Assembly: GCF_002099425.1 (NCBI RefSeq)
Contig: NW_018343953.1
Location: 13,707,501 to 13,771,500 of the forward strand
Reading direction: 5' to 3'
From: Phascolarctos cinereus
Lineage: Eukaryota > Chordata > Mammalia > Diprotodontia > Phascolarctidae
DNA: 64,000 bases
The first letter of the stretch is position 1. Each line of letters begins with the position of its first letter. The notes below the pieces were generated by a model that made no database searches, was not told where the DNA came from, and saw only the letters and a list, made by a program, of their open reading frames with translations. Below are positions 49,509-61,394 of this stretch, in pieces. The translations under genes were made by a program, and so were the position numbers.

Positions 49509-49514
49509 CACGTG
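49509..49514. promoter_or_regulatory. CACGTG E-box within GGCACGTGGC
   Basis: Canonical E-box for MYC/USF and a near match to the HES/HEY site. JAG1 is in a Notch feedback loop, so a HEY-type input would make sense, but nothing in the sequence alone separates these. Confidence 0.4.
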
Positions 49515-50747
49515 GCGCCTCAGGTGTGTAAAGCAGAAGAAGAAAGGAGACGGATGTGTGTGTGTGTGTGTCTGGAGCCCCGGCGCTGGCAGGGCTTGCA
49601 TTTCGGTTTTTCCCCCCGTGGTGACGCCGGGCTGGTGGGAAGAGCCCTATCAAGCCCGGCTTCACACGGCCAGAGCTGGAAAGCTTCCTCCTTTTTTCCC
49701 CCTCCTTCCCCTTACATGCGTCAATTGCGGCTTCTCTCCGGGAGGAGGAGAAGGAGGGACCTCCAATTAGCCCCGCGCGCTCTCTCGGAGTGAGCCGTGC
49801 AGCGGCAACGGCGCTTCCCGCGATCCGCCGAGAGGCTGGGGAGACCGGCCGAGACCACCTGAGCAGCCCCCTTTGCCTGGAATTTTGAAAAACGTTACCC
49901 GAGTGTCTGCGATTTCGGGGTGGGAGTCCTGATCCTACTGTCGGTCTCTCCTCCTCCGCCCCGTCTTCCCCAGCAATGGGATCAGAGTTTGCAAAGCCTG
50001 TCTTGCTCGCTAGCTCCCTCCCTCCCAAACAGCCCAGCTGAAGCGCAAGGGGGTGTGGCGGGGAGGTGGAGACCAAAGCAAAAGGAGACCCAGTGCCTCC
50101 TCTCCCCCTCCCTTCTGCTGCGATAGTGGGGGCGACCAGAGATGGGCGAGTGAGTTAGACTATTATTAGACGTCGCTTCCTGGGCTTTCCCTTCCAGATC
50201 TTCCAGTCCCGGAGAGAGGCTCCGCTGCCTAGGAAGGCGGGCAGCTTTGTTTCAGCAATGTGGGTATTGCACCTGTAGGCGGCCTCCAAACTATTCAGGA
50301 GGTGGCAGATATCCTACAGATGGCAAGTTACTAGAAGCCCTAAAGGAAAGGGTCTGACCCACCCACCCAGAACTAGCGGTCGCGCTGGCCACTAGAGCTT
50401 TGCTGTGATGCATGGTTGAATGGAAGGGTCTTTATTTTTTACTTATTTCTCTACAATATGGTCAATAATAGCAATTCTAAGCCTCATCCAGCATCTAAGG
50501 GAAGGTTGTGTGACTGGTTTTCATTTCTCTGCGGAAGTAAGGAGACAGGTCTGTAAGGGGATAATCCTTTCCTTCCCCCAGGTTTTTATAAAATTGTTTT
50601 TATTTTTATTTTTGAGGAGCTCCGCTGGCAGGAACAAGTCATGGTTCATTTCCTACAAAGGAAAGAAGTTTAGGGTATGGGCCATTTTGGAAGGGAGGAG
50701 GATATTCAAAAGTGACATCTATTAAAACCTAATTCTGTTTTGCCTTC

Positions 50748-50785
50748 TCAGTGTAGCTTCAATGCTTCAGTGTAGCTTCAATGCT
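50748..50785. repeat. Two-copy 19-bp tandem duplication
   Basis: TCAGTGTAGCTTCAATGCT occurs twice head to tail without mismatch. Confidence 0.95.
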
Positions 50786-51663
50786 GTCGAATTGGGTACA
50801 TGAAGCTTTTGGTGGGATGAGGAAATAACCTCCAACCCCCAGACACATAAAAATGATAGTATGTTGTATGACAGTGAGGTCAATGCAGTTAAATTTTATG
50901 TAAAGCTTAAATCAGGTCCGTATCCCATCACGCTAACTGTAGACCTCCTTCCATGATCCCAGGAGTTTAAAAGGCAGGTTAAGAATGTAAGCAACTTGTA
51001 ACTTAATAACTTGAGATCCAGCAATAAGATTAGCCACTATGAGAATAATTAATAACTAGCATTTCTTGGCACTTTTGAAGTGCTTTACACTTTATCCTGA
51101 AGTATATTCATTCTCTCCCATCCCCTCTTCCCCTCCAATACACACACTTCTATTATGTTGGATATTGGAAAGAAAATTGAATCTTAACTTTAAGAGGACA
51201 GCTAAATCCAGATGAATTTGAAATCAATTAACAGTACTTCCTAATTGGCATTTGAGAGTTATGTTGAGAAATTTCAACAGTTCCCCTGGGAGAGGGAGAG
51301 GACTTCCAGACCTGAGTAACTGCCCGTTTTTTCCCAGATTGTTTCCAGACAGGTTAGCATTTGAGAGTTAGGTATTTCTTAGCCGTGATAACTGATTCTC
51401 AATGTTTCTTGGAACAAGGAATGGCTACCATGAGCAGTTTAGAAACTACTTTTATCCTCAATTGCAATGTATCCATTTGTATTCCAGAATCTCATTTACA
51501 GTTTTCTTACTAATATTCCCATAAACAAAAACCATGTTCCCCTTGTCTCCCCAAAACCTTCCAGTGTTGGGGTAAATGCACTGTGGATTTTTTCATTCAT
51601 ACATTTGGATGTAATAGATACTTACTAATAACAGAACGTCCACTTCCCCCATGGGGGGAGGGG

Positions 51664-51688
51664 TGTGTGTGTGTGTGCGCGCGCGCGC
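51664..51688. repeat. Alternating (GT)n(GC)n tract
   Basis: GTGTGTGTGTGTG followed by CGCGCGCGCGC, 25 nt of strictly alternating purine-pyrimidine, a strong Z-DNA former. Confidence 0.9.
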
Positions 51689-52573
51689 CACCTTTGGAAA
51701 AAGAGCAAGACTTTTTTTTTTCCCCCATCATGACTGAGTTTCAGCTAGGGTTAAAGTGATCTCTTTGTGTCGATATTAAGACACATGTTCAATTGAGATT
51801 CCACACACACCCCAGATTCAAATTTCATGCCCTCTAGCATGTCAGAATGCCCTGCCTGGGCCTGTCACCTTACACACCTCAGGGTGGTACCCACAGAGTT
51901 GGCCTTTCAGCTGAATACCCAAGGGAACATCTCACTGGCTGGAAGAGAGTTGCCCATGCATGGCTGGCAGGGGCTCCCTCTGGCAGGTTTTGCTACAAGC
52001 CCAAACTGGTTTTCAGTCATTGAGTTTAGTTCTTCTGACCAGTACTATGACAGAACATTGACTTCTGGAAGGGTTGAAACTACCTGACAGAAACAAACCA
52101 AGTTGGGTGCTAGGGTGTCAAAGGTAAAACTTAAAATCCTTACAAGGCCCTCAGATTTCCAAATGACAGCATGTCCCTCACATGCAGTGCTCCCAGAGCC
52201 CAAGAAGGAAAGGGATCCTTGGAATGTATAGAAAGGGCAGTGATGGGTTGGAGGAAATTTTGCTTTCTGTCCCACTCTCCCCTTAATTGAAATTTAAACT
52301 GGTACTCTCAGATGAAGCCATTTGGTATTTTTTGTTTGTTTGTTTGTTTTATTTACTATGACAGGTCAGAAACAGAAAAAATATTTACAGCTGCTCAAAA
52401 ACTTCGTCCCCTCCCTCCTACCTTGAACAGTGAGGTAAGTTCTTTTCCTCCAGTGCTGAAGAATGGGGAGCCACTGTCTTGTAAGAACTTACTCCTTAGA
52501 GGTGCTTTTTGGTTTTCTATTCCTCTGTCCTGAGAGTACTATTGGGGGGAGGGAGTTGGAGTAGGGTCTATCC

Positions 52574-52757
52574 CAGGGGTGGTGAACCTGTGGCCTCAAG
52601 GTCCTTTTGGGTCCTTGGGTTCAGCCTTTTGACCAAGTCCTAGTTTTACAGAACAAATCCTTTTATTAAGGAGATTTGTTCTGTGAAGTTTGGATTCAGT
52701 CAAAGGGCAGCACTTGAGGACCTAGAAGGACCTTGAGGCTGCAGGTTCCCTACCCTG
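52574..52757. mobile_element. Non-autonomous hAT (Charlie-like) MITE, 184 bp
   Basis: Ends CAGGGGTGGTGAACCTG and, inverted, CAGGGTAGGGAACCTG. Palindromic interior around AACAAATCC/GGAGATTTGTT. Flanked by GTCTATCC (52566-52573) and GTCTATCT (52758-52765), an 8-bp duplication with one mismatch. It resembles marsupial OposCharlie-type elements from memory; no coding sequence. Confidence 0.88.
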
Positions 52758-52824
52758 GTCTATCTATTCTATCACTCATTGCCCCTAGGTCAGGTTAAGA
52801 CCTTTTGTGTGTCCTGTACTCGCT

Positions 52825-52966
52825 CTTGGTGTGGTGAAGCCTATGGACTGCCTTCTCAGAATAAAGGTTTTAAATGCACAAAATACAATTGGTCACAAAA
52901 GAAACCAATTATATTGAAACAAAGTTATACATGTATATATGTGCGTGTGTATGTATGTATAGACAA

Positions 52967-53000
<34 letters not shown>

Positions 53001-53075
53001 GTATATACACACACATTTAAGTTCACATACCTCAGAAACCTCTTCATATCTAGTTCCTTTAAGATCTACAAATAA
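52825..53075 (+). repeat. Old interspersed repeat, family uncertain (copy 2)
   Basis: GGTGTGGTGAAGCCTATGG, CCTTCTCAGAATAAAGG, AAACCAATTATATTG and CATACCTCAGAAACC parallel 6278-6475. A CA/TA microsatellite (52965-52991 and beyond) has expanded inside. Confidence 0.6.
52965..52991. repeat. (CA)13 microsatellite
   Basis: ACACAC tract then ATATATATATG, within repeat copy 2. Confidence 0.95.
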
Positions 53076-53179
53076 TTTTCCTGACCACCATCTTGAAGTT
53101 GAGAGGCAACACAAATAACTTTTTTTACAGATGGGGAAACAGGCATAAGTTAAGTGATTTTTTCTCCCCAGGGTCACAT

Positions 53180-54135
53180 GGATGGTAATTGATTAAGGAA
53201 GATGGAGTCAGAATAACAGAGGAAACATCCTCATTTTGTTTTAGATATCATCAAAGCTTGAGGAAAATGCAGATCATGGATCAGCTATGTCCTTTCAAAC
53301 AAACAGTAGCAGTGATGGAAATAGAAGTGATGGAGCCAGAGAAGAAAGGCCTGAGAGATCTGTCAGCTCTTCAGTCCTTCCCAAGGAGACATCTTTGGGC
53401 AGGCAGTTCTAGGTGCTGTAACAGGGCAATGCTCATCATGGGAAAAGTAGGATTTGAGTGTGCAGCTCTATCAACCCCTTGTCTCCTTTTTTTTCTTTCT
53501 CATCTGAAGAAATTCAGCAGGAAAATCTATGGCCAAGAAATTAAACATAAAAAATCAAGACCTTCAAAGTAACAGCTCCCACGGCAACCATAAGTAGGCC
53601 ACAAATTTATACATTTATGCATTAAAGCACAAGTTTAGTAGATTCAGTACTAAAAAAAAAAACCCTTTCATGCACACAAGAGGACTGGATTAATTTTCCT
53701 TGGAAACCAAAACTCTGAATTTCCTGAATTTTCGATGATAATTTTACATTAACCTATTTAAAACAAATTATTTTGGTTTTGTATTGAGTTCAGTTATTTG
53801 TGATTGAATCTCTCTCTGTTTCAGTGTAGCTATGGGTAGCTTAGGGCAGCTTCACGTTTTGAGGGAGTGATTGATTCATATTTTTTTTAATCCTGTCAGG
53901 CAAAACTTTCACAGAAAATGTCTCAAAAAACTAGGCTCCAGTGAGTCATGATTAGGAGCCTCTGGAATAAAATGATCATTCTACTTTGGATATCCCTTGG
54001 TCTTTGATTAAAACCAAAAAATAGTATCAATTTCTCAACAGTTCATCAGACTAAAATGAAATCTGTTTGTCTTATCAAAAAATAGTCTTGGTGGAAAAAA
54101 AAAGCCTATCTTCTAACCTTGGGCTTACAATGATA
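53180..54135. other. Upstream intergenic stretch
   Basis: A 127-codon open frame at 53189-53572 has no domain or similarity I recognise and no promoter context. Otherwise nothing identified. Confidence 0.45.
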
Positions 54136-54139
54136 ATTC

Positions 54140-54520
54140 TTGCTTGCATAGTAGTTTAAGGCTTACAGTGTCCTTTCCTTACAACGACCCTGTCAATTTT
54201 GTCATGGAGTCATAAATTGAGAGTTGTAAAGAACTGCAGAAGTCAGCTAAGTTCCCTTATTTTACAGATAAAGAAACTGAGGCTGAGAATCTAAATGACT
54301 AGCTGAAGGTCACCTAAGTAGTAAGTGATAAATCCTTTAACTCTAGTCCTAGCATTCTTTTCACTGTGCAATGATTAACCCTTATTATTATCCTTATTTA
54401 TAAGATAAGGTAACTAAGACTCGGGGTAAATTCCTTTCTCAGAGTCACATAGCTAGTGTCAGAACATGGAACCCAAGTCTCCAGAAGCCCATTGATCTCT
54501 CCATCATCACACCATTTCTC
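54140..54520 (-). repeat. Two MIR-family SINE fragments
   Basis: TTTTACAGATAAAGAAACTG, GAAGGTCACCTAAGTAG, then a second core TATAAGATAAGGTAACTAAG and GTCACATAGCTAGTGTC. Confidence 0.65.
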
Positions 54521-54959
54521 AAAATTGCTATATACTCCTCCCCAAATCCCTTCCAAATTTGTTTTGCTTCAGTTCTATGCTGCTCACTGAACCTCATCCC
54601 CTCATCAACGGTCACCGAGAGTCCAATGACAATTTGGAGATGTTAAAAGTACCTGTGTGATTCAGGGACTGGTTGATGGTTATACTTGAGCTGCATGCAT
54701 CTTCTACCAAATGAGTCCTTTGACACAGCGACTGATCTAAACATAGCTAGTGATTTTCTATAATTACTAAGTGTGACTGAACTCTTGCAAGACTTTTCAT
54801 CGCCTAAAAGACTTTGGAAATTACACTTCCAGAGCTAGTTAGAATTTAGAAACCAATACACAATTACTGTGTCATGGTATCTCTTCATCTCCTTTGCACT
54901 GAGCCTAATAAAAGTGAAAGATTCATTTTGGATAGTAAATTGGCACTTTAGGAAAGAAG

Positions 54960-55300
54960 CCGGTAAGTCGAACTTGGGAATTGGGAAATATCACAATGTA
55001 CACAAAAGCAACACCAGAGAAGCAAAACTGAAGGTGACGGTATTTGTGTTTTGGAGTTAAGAGTCGACAATAATCAGCCAATTATCAGATTGTGCCTCTG
55101 TTGACATATCTGTTCTCAATCAGATGATTTATTTATTTAACTGACAGTTTCCATTCTTCATTAAGGGCTGTTAGCACATCAAAGTAGGTTAAACCTAGTA
55201 ATGTGATAACTTGTGCTAATGTTTACTTTTTTAGTTAGAAAGTTAATTATTAGGGATTTGCATTTTTGTCGTTTTAATTCACTCTGAACAAATAGGGGGA
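54960..55300. promoter_or_regulatory. Candidate conserved enhancer about 6.5 kb upstream of JAG1
   Basis: Repeat-free and rich in clustered motifs: GTCGACAATAATCAGCC, GTTGACATATCTG, ATGATTTATTTATTTAAC (FOX-like), GCTAATGTTTAC, AAAGTTAATTATTAGGG (homeodomain), GGATTTGCATTTTTG (octamer-like). Inference only. Confidence 0.35.
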
Positions 55301-55309
55301 TGGGATTTC

Positions 55310-55400
55310 TAATTGGGACCTTAGAGTGCATCTAGTCTAATCCTGCTCATTTTACAGATAAGAAAACAACACCAGCCCACTTAGGGGACTTGCATGAGGT
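55310..55400 (-). repeat. MIR/L3-end fragment
   Basis: GGGACCTTAGAGTGCATC, CATTTTACAGATAAGAAAAC. Confidence 0.5.
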
Positions 55401-55959
55401 CAAATGGATTTCTAACCCAACTTGTGTAAAGTACTTTGCAAACTTTAAAGTCACTACATAAGTGCAGCTAGCAGCAGAAGTAATATTAGTAGTAAGAAGA
55501 GGGTCAGGATTCTCATCCGGGGAAATCTTGATTTCCAAATCCAGTGTTTTTCTCCCACTCTAAAATAGTGAAATGCAACAAATCTTTTGTTACTACAGGT
55601 ACAATTTATTCTTTTTTTAAAAAAATCATTAAATTAGTCACAAACATGGGTTTTTTATAAGCATCAATGTTTCAGACAACTTGACTTTCATGAAGTTGAG
55701 GCAATGTTAAGAATTCTCTAGTGTGGTTTCAGATGAGATTTATTGGCCCGTGGAAAATCTAGGAAGCATAGAGATACCAAAACAAATCCCTCAAAACATA
55801 GATGTGATTGCAGAGAACGCTTTCCCTAACTGGATTATATGAGCAAGGAAAGCTGATCTCGTACAAGATGAGAAAGACTTGGCTTGGCAACAAGTGGTTC
55901 TTGTGAAACAGCGAAAACCTAGGCTACATTCCTAGAAGCAAGTCTTACTATACTAGGCA

Positions 55960-56290
55960 ATGCTCTGACCACCTTTAGAGATTCTCATTACTTTTGATAA
56001 CATATTTTAAGAAGGGTATTGACAAACTAGGGTAGGTCCAAAGAAAGGTAACCAGGATGGTGAAGGACCTAAAAAAACATCAAATGGAGTTGTTAATTGG
56101 TTTTGTGAAAGTACATCAGGTGAAACAATGATATAGGGGGACAGTTAGATCTATAAGAACAATGTAATAAATGAGATCTACCTTCCTGGTCAGCAAAAAT
56201 GAAGGTCATAAGAATTTAAAATAGGTTTTTATGGAGACCTGAGACTATGTAAACTTTCTCTGTAGACCCTTCTATTTTCAAACTCTTCTT
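55960..56290 (+). repeat. L3/CR1-like LINE fragment
   Basis: GTCCAAAGAAAGGTAACCAG, GATGGTGAAGGACCT recall the L3 ORF2 end; remainder too diverged. Confidence 0.45.
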
Positions 56291-56299
56291 TATAATTTC

Positions 56300-57860
56300 C
56301 CTTTTCTAAGAAAACAAGGGATTTCTTAAATGATGTCAGAGTCGGGGAGGGGAGAATGTGTGGAGCTACCTTGCACTCATCCATCCAGGTGTGTGGTACC
56401 CCGGCGGTGGGGGTGGGATGATATCATGAGGTCTTGTGCTGGGTCATCCACAGCCATTTTATATCCCTGCAGTCCCCCCAACCCCACCAAACACACACAT
56501 CCTTTAGGCCCTTCCAATTCTCTTCTTCTTTGCCATTCACATTCAGTCTTGAGACCTAAAAGACCTAAACATCTTTGCTTTTACCCAACTCCTGAGAGAA
56601 AGGGTTTTACAGTGCTTGTCTTCCCTTTCTTTTTCCTGCCCCTCCCCTGCGAGAGTCAATGATATCTATAAACTGGCAACTATGTGAAAAGGCTGTATGT
56701 GTTGGGGGTGGTGGTGGCATAATTCCTGGTGAAAGGTTAGGGAGATGATCAGGAAGGGTGATACAATGGAGTTTCATGGAGCTTATGTAAGGTAAGGTGT
56801 GTTGATAATGTATTAGTGACATAAAGAGCTTTGGTTTGTACCACATTGTGTGGGTCATGCCTGAATAACATGGTTTTTCCTCTGAGTGATTACAAGAGTG
56901 ATTGAGATCTTGGTAGCAATACTAGTCTGTTAGCTTTATCTAACCACACACTTGTGAGGTGGGTTTCCCCTTAAAAAGTAGCCACTTGCAGGGACTCGTT
57001 AGAACATGAGCTTCCTATGGGCAAGGCACTTGTTTCACTTTTTTAAATTCACTACACGGTGCAGATATGTTATTATGTGCACATTAAGCCTGTAGTAGGG
57101 GCTTCATGAATGCTTTTTAATGGATTGATACTCTCCCAATGTTTACATGTCTTCACATATCCCATCTGTTTTTAAGTTTCAATTAATTTCTAAGAACACC
57201 CAAATGAGTTAAGAGAAAGCTGATGGATTCTTGTCATATACAGGTGAAAATCTGAGCCTTGTTAATATCATAGGAAGTGCTTGGATGGAACCCAAAGTTC
57301 TTGTATGACTTATATTTATAATTATCCACTGAAGTCCTACTCAGGCATCTTATCACAATATTTGACTGCATTCTGGAGGCTATTCCAACCGAAGGTGAGT
57401 CAGGTAGTGGCAGTTCCTATCAATTTGGAAAGGGCTGTTACCTGAGGATCACAAGCCTAGTTAAGTTTCACGAGGTTCATCGTCCAAAGACTGCCCACCA
57501 GGTGATGGAAATGTTGGCCACAGCAAGTCAACTATGTTGCCAGCTACTGAGGTGCTGAGGGTTTCTGGGCCAGTAGGAGTACTCTTATCGTAGACTTGTG
57601 GATCTTTTGAAGTAGTAACAATAATAACAATTAACTGACAGTACTAGTGTTCCAGGGTGACAAAGTCCTTTATGTACATTATCTAATTAATCATATAATA
57701 AACAATGTAATAGACTTTTCATCTTATCAGGAAAAAAGAGAGAGGGTATCAGAGGGTACAGGTGGAATTTGTTTTGAAGGAATAAATCATTGAGGATGAG
57801 ACAATGCTATTTGAGAGTCAGGAATGAACTAAGGTGAATGAGTATAATACTCTTTCCCTT
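56300..57860. other. Upstream intergenic stretch
   Basis: No gene or named repeat recognised in about 1.5 kb; includes G/GT-rich GGGGGTGGTGGTGG near 56,705. Confidence 0.45.
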
Positions 57861-57879
57861 CTCAAACTATGATGCACTT

Positions 57880-57925
57880 CCTTCAATCAATCAACAAGCA
57901 ATTATTAAGCCCCTACTGTGTGAGA
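57880..57925 (+). repeat. L2-type 3' end, short fragment
   Basis: TTCAATCAATCAACAAGC, ATTATTAAGCCCCTACTGTG, the start of the module seen at 59540 and 61395. Confidence 0.55.
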
Positions 57926-58439
57926 GTCTTTATGAACATTATCTGTTTACGTGTGTCCCCTGTTGAATGTATGATCCTTGGAAAAATAGGGGGTGTTTTT
58001 AGTTTTAGTATTCCCCCCACACTTTATCAAAGATCCTTACTTAGAGTAGTCTTGCTGAAAAGAATAGAATTGAATATTAGGAACTGTAACTTTCACAGTA
58101 AGATAATCCATTGTCTTTTCTCTACAACAATTTCCTCATTATACGTGGAGGCAGTTAAGGAATGGGGCAGACTCACCTAAGTAAAATTGCAAGGAAAGAT
58201 GATGGGGCTCTCAGGTCACCTGATCTAGATTTCTTTCTTCTATGGAAGGAGAACGGGAAAATAAAATTAGAGTGGTAAACAATTGGAAGAATGAGACCTA
58301 CTTAAAATGCCTTCTTCACAGTTCTCTACAGTTGAAACTTGCCTGTCATCATAGTCAGGGATCTTCACTACCCTTTCTCCTTTCCTGACCTGTGGAAGCC
58401 ACACACTCCACATGCTCCGAACCATACACATCCTGGTCC

Positions 58440-58640
58440 TTCTTTGAAGGAGAGGTATCTGAATGATGCTGACATGCTAATGAGCACAAACCACCTGGGA
58501 GAAGATTTGGGGCTGACGGGGTGGGAGAAGCCTGAGAGGCCGGAGTTCACCCACCCACACCCCTTTCTGGGCTCTAGACCCATCTGTTGAATCCTGCCTG
58601 CTTACTCCTTGCAACAGGCTGCAGCCCACCTCTCCCAGCA
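58440..58640. promoter_or_regulatory. Candidate upstream enhancer segment
   Basis: GACATGCTAATGAGC (octamer-like), AAACCACCTGGGAG (RUNX and E-box), CATCTGTTG (E-box). Repeat-free and less AT-rich than its surroundings. Motif-level inference. Confidence 0.22.
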
Positions 58641-58902
58641 AGTGCACAATTCCCTAGATACCACTTGTCCTGGGTCAGCCTTTGTTGAAAGATAATGTGA
58701 CTCTGAAAAGAAAGCCTTCCCCCTCCTCCCCAAAAAGGAGGATAAAAAAAAAGGCTCTCAGATCAATCCACAGCAGACGCACAGAGTCACAAAGCTCTAG
58801 CAAATCCTTTATTCTTTCCTCTGAGCAGCTGCTGCAGCCACCCCAGCTCAGCCCCCACTGGAAACCTGTAAGCTATTCAGATCATTTAATCCAGTTGAAA
58901 AT

Positions 58903-58926
58903 CCTCTCTCTCTCTCTCTCCCTCTC
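58903..58926. repeat. (TC)n microsatellite
   Basis: CTCTCTCTCTCTCTCTCCCT tract. Confidence 0.9.
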
Positions 58927-59344
58927 TCACTGAGGCACACACTCCCTCCCACCCCACCCCCCAACTTTGCACTGGAGGTGAGATGGGGTTGAGGTGAGCC
59001 TGAGCTTAATTTATACTTTGAAAACTTGATTCAAACTGTTCACATGGATTAATGCCTACTGAAATTACAGGGTTGCTCTGGACGGAAGGTCCAGAAACTC
59101 AGGGAATCTTCTCTTCATCAATCTATAAGCTTATACTTGCAACTTTTAAATACAAGTCTGTGAACTCATGAGATGTTTGAAACAAAAAACAAAAACAAAC
59201 CACACATTAGAAAGTGACATTTTCTACTTGATTTTTCAGAAATGTGACAATGACATGAGTCTCAATCATTAGGATAATGGGGGTTGAGGGGAGTTGGAGG
59301 GAAGTTTGGCATGTAGGGATAGGAGACAAGAATTCTTGAACCTC

Positions 59345-59480
59345 TAGCTTGGCCTTAAGACCATACGTGCCCTTCTAGGTCCTTAAATTTGGCCTTTTGA
59401 CTGAATCTAAATTTTACCGAACAAACAGGCCCTTAAGTGTGGCCTTAAGGCTTTGAATAATGACCAGTTCCCTAGTGCTT
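59345..59480. mobile_element. Degraded hAT (Charlie-like) MITE
   Basis: CTTCTAGGTCCTTAAATTTG, GCCTTTTGACTGAATC, and TACCGAACAAACAGG follow the layout of the 52574 element. Ends are too worn to define; no clear duplications. Confidence 0.6.
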
Positions 59481-59539
59481 TAACTCACAACTTTAATGGT
59501 GGGACAAAAAAAGATTCAAAATTCACCATTTTATCACTC

Positions 59540-59790
59540 ATGCTGTCAATAAGCATTTATTAAGCATGTATTATGTTTCAGGTAATGTGCTAAACATAGG
59601 TGATACAAAGAAAGGCAAAAACATAGTCCCTGCCCCCAAGGAGCTCACATTCTAATTGGGGAGATAGCATGCAAACAACCATACACCTGCAAGATATAGA
59701 AGGGTAAATGGAAAATAATCTGGGGGTGGGGGGCAGGGGTGGAGAGACCTAGAAAGGCTTCTTTCAGGAAGCCAGTCATGCCAACCCAAA
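59540..59790 (+). repeat. L2-type 3' end module
   Basis: CAATAAGCATTTATTAAGC, GATACAAAGAAAGGCAAAAAC, CAAGGAGCTCACATTC, AATTGGGGAGATAGC. Well preserved; shared wording with 61395. Confidence 0.75.
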
Positions 59791-60129
59791 TTATAATTCT
59801 TCCCAGTCTTTCTTCCACTACCTGAACTGTGAAGTAATAAATATAAATGAAAATACTGGATCTAAAATTCTGTGAAGATCCATCCTGTGTAAGCATAGAC
59901 CTAGCTTTTTTTTTATTCCAGAATCATCTAATCCATCCCAACTCTTTTGGGTTGGGTTAACAATCTTCTTATAGATCTCTGATAAAAAGGGGTCCTGAAG
60001 AGTTGGACATGACTGCAAACAATTCAACAACAATGGTAGGGGAAATAGTTTTAGGGGCACTATAGTTTCAGTGAAATAAAAACACTGTGAGTAATTTAAG
60101 ACTATTTTTAGAATAATGAATTCAGCTTT

Positions 60130-60285
60130 TTTCATTTAACCTGTCTGCCTTAATTTCCTCAACTGTAAAATGGAGACAAAACAGTGCTTATATCCTGGAG
60201 TTATTATAAGAATTAAATGAGATAATATCTGTAAATCAATTGCACAGTGCTTGGCACATAGTAGGCATTTAATATATGTTTGTTC
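60130..60285 (+). repeat. CORE-SINE 3' part
   Basis: TTTCCTCAACTGTAAAATGG, TTAAATGAGATAATATCTG, GCACAGTGCTTGGCACATAG. Confidence 0.8.
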
Positions 60286-60289
60286 CCTC

Positions 60290-61390
60290 CCCCCCCCATG
60301 CCCGCTCATTTAGAGTCTGGAGGGTAGGAATCAGTACAGTGGCTATTCAGGGCGGTAGGACTAATAGAATGGAATATCTTTAGGAGAAATAGTGCTAGAG
60401 TGGCTCCTCTTCTGTTAAGAAGTCTGGGTTCCACACAGAGATCTCAACATATGGTAAAACACTTATTAAGTGCCCTCCATATGAAGAACATTCCTATCAG
60501 TACTGCCAGGGAAATAAGAGCCACTGAAGCTCTGAAGGAGCTTATAAAACCTTGTTTGAGATTGGGGAGCTATGTGGAGAAGCATCAACACATAGAAAAG
60601 GAATAGGTGAACATTTACAAAAGAAGCCTCCCTGTAAATGGAAAACCACTTGATAGAATTGTCAAAGAGATACTGGAATCAATGAAAAGAAAATCACAGG
60701 AACTCAGAACTGGAATGGATATCAGATCATCTCATCCCGCCTTATACCTGACCAAGCATCCCCTCTACAACATATCCAGGTTGTCACACCATGTCCTGTC
60801 CTGGGCATTATCCACACGTATATAGTTGAGACTAGGGAAATTGGAGATGGGGAGATCTGCAAACCCAAGCATGAGATGGTGAGCACCTGGATTAACTATT
60901 GGTTATGTTACAAAGCCTAGAAGAGTTAAAGATGATCAAATTTTCAAGCCTTGGTCAATGGGAAAATCATGATATATCATTCTCTGACAGAGATGGGGAG
61001 GCTAGAGGAGGCAGCGGGGAAAGATGATAGTTTTGAATATGTTGAGTATGAGCTTATCATGAGATTTCTAATTTCCTTTTCTGGGTCAAAAATCTTTTTA
61101 CTCTCCAAAAGGACATTATTCGTGATGAGTTGGATTTTACTGCAAGATATTGTGATTTTGAAAAGAAATTTTACAAAAGGGACCTTTTGGACAAATGTCT
61201 ACTGTGATTGACTGGATCCAGTTTGTAAGAGAGATAAGATAGGCTATAGAGGAAATTGGGGAATGGAGAAAAATACAAAGATTACTATATATACAATATT
61301 GTATGTGATGGTTCCAGGAAAAATAGTTGAACAAGGGAAAAGTCATGGAAACATAAAAGAAGAGTGATCAAGACAACAATGTGGATTAGA
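60290..61390. other. Upstream intergenic stretch
   Basis: Short open frames only (60400-60606, 60607-60825); they resemble decayed repeat DNA more than genes. Nothing else recognised. Confidence 0.4.
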
Positions 61391-61394
61391 GAAT

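Larger units (their letters stand above)
50251..52565. other. Upstream intergenic DNA without named interspersed repeats
   Basis: About 2.3 kb between the CpG-rich region and the first upstream MITE. Holds a 19-bp tandem duplication and a GT/GC alternating tract. No gene recognised. Confidence 0.5.

Noticed and set aside
49405-50076. 223-codon minus-strand open frame in the CpG-rich promoter region
   Set aside because: Composition is Pro/Arg/Ser-rich as expected of stop-poor GC-rich DNA; no domain, no conserved start context, and overlapping frames are open on the other strand too.
53189-53572. 127-codon plus-strand open frame
   Set aside because: No recognisable domain or splice context, and it starts within decayed MIR-like sequence.
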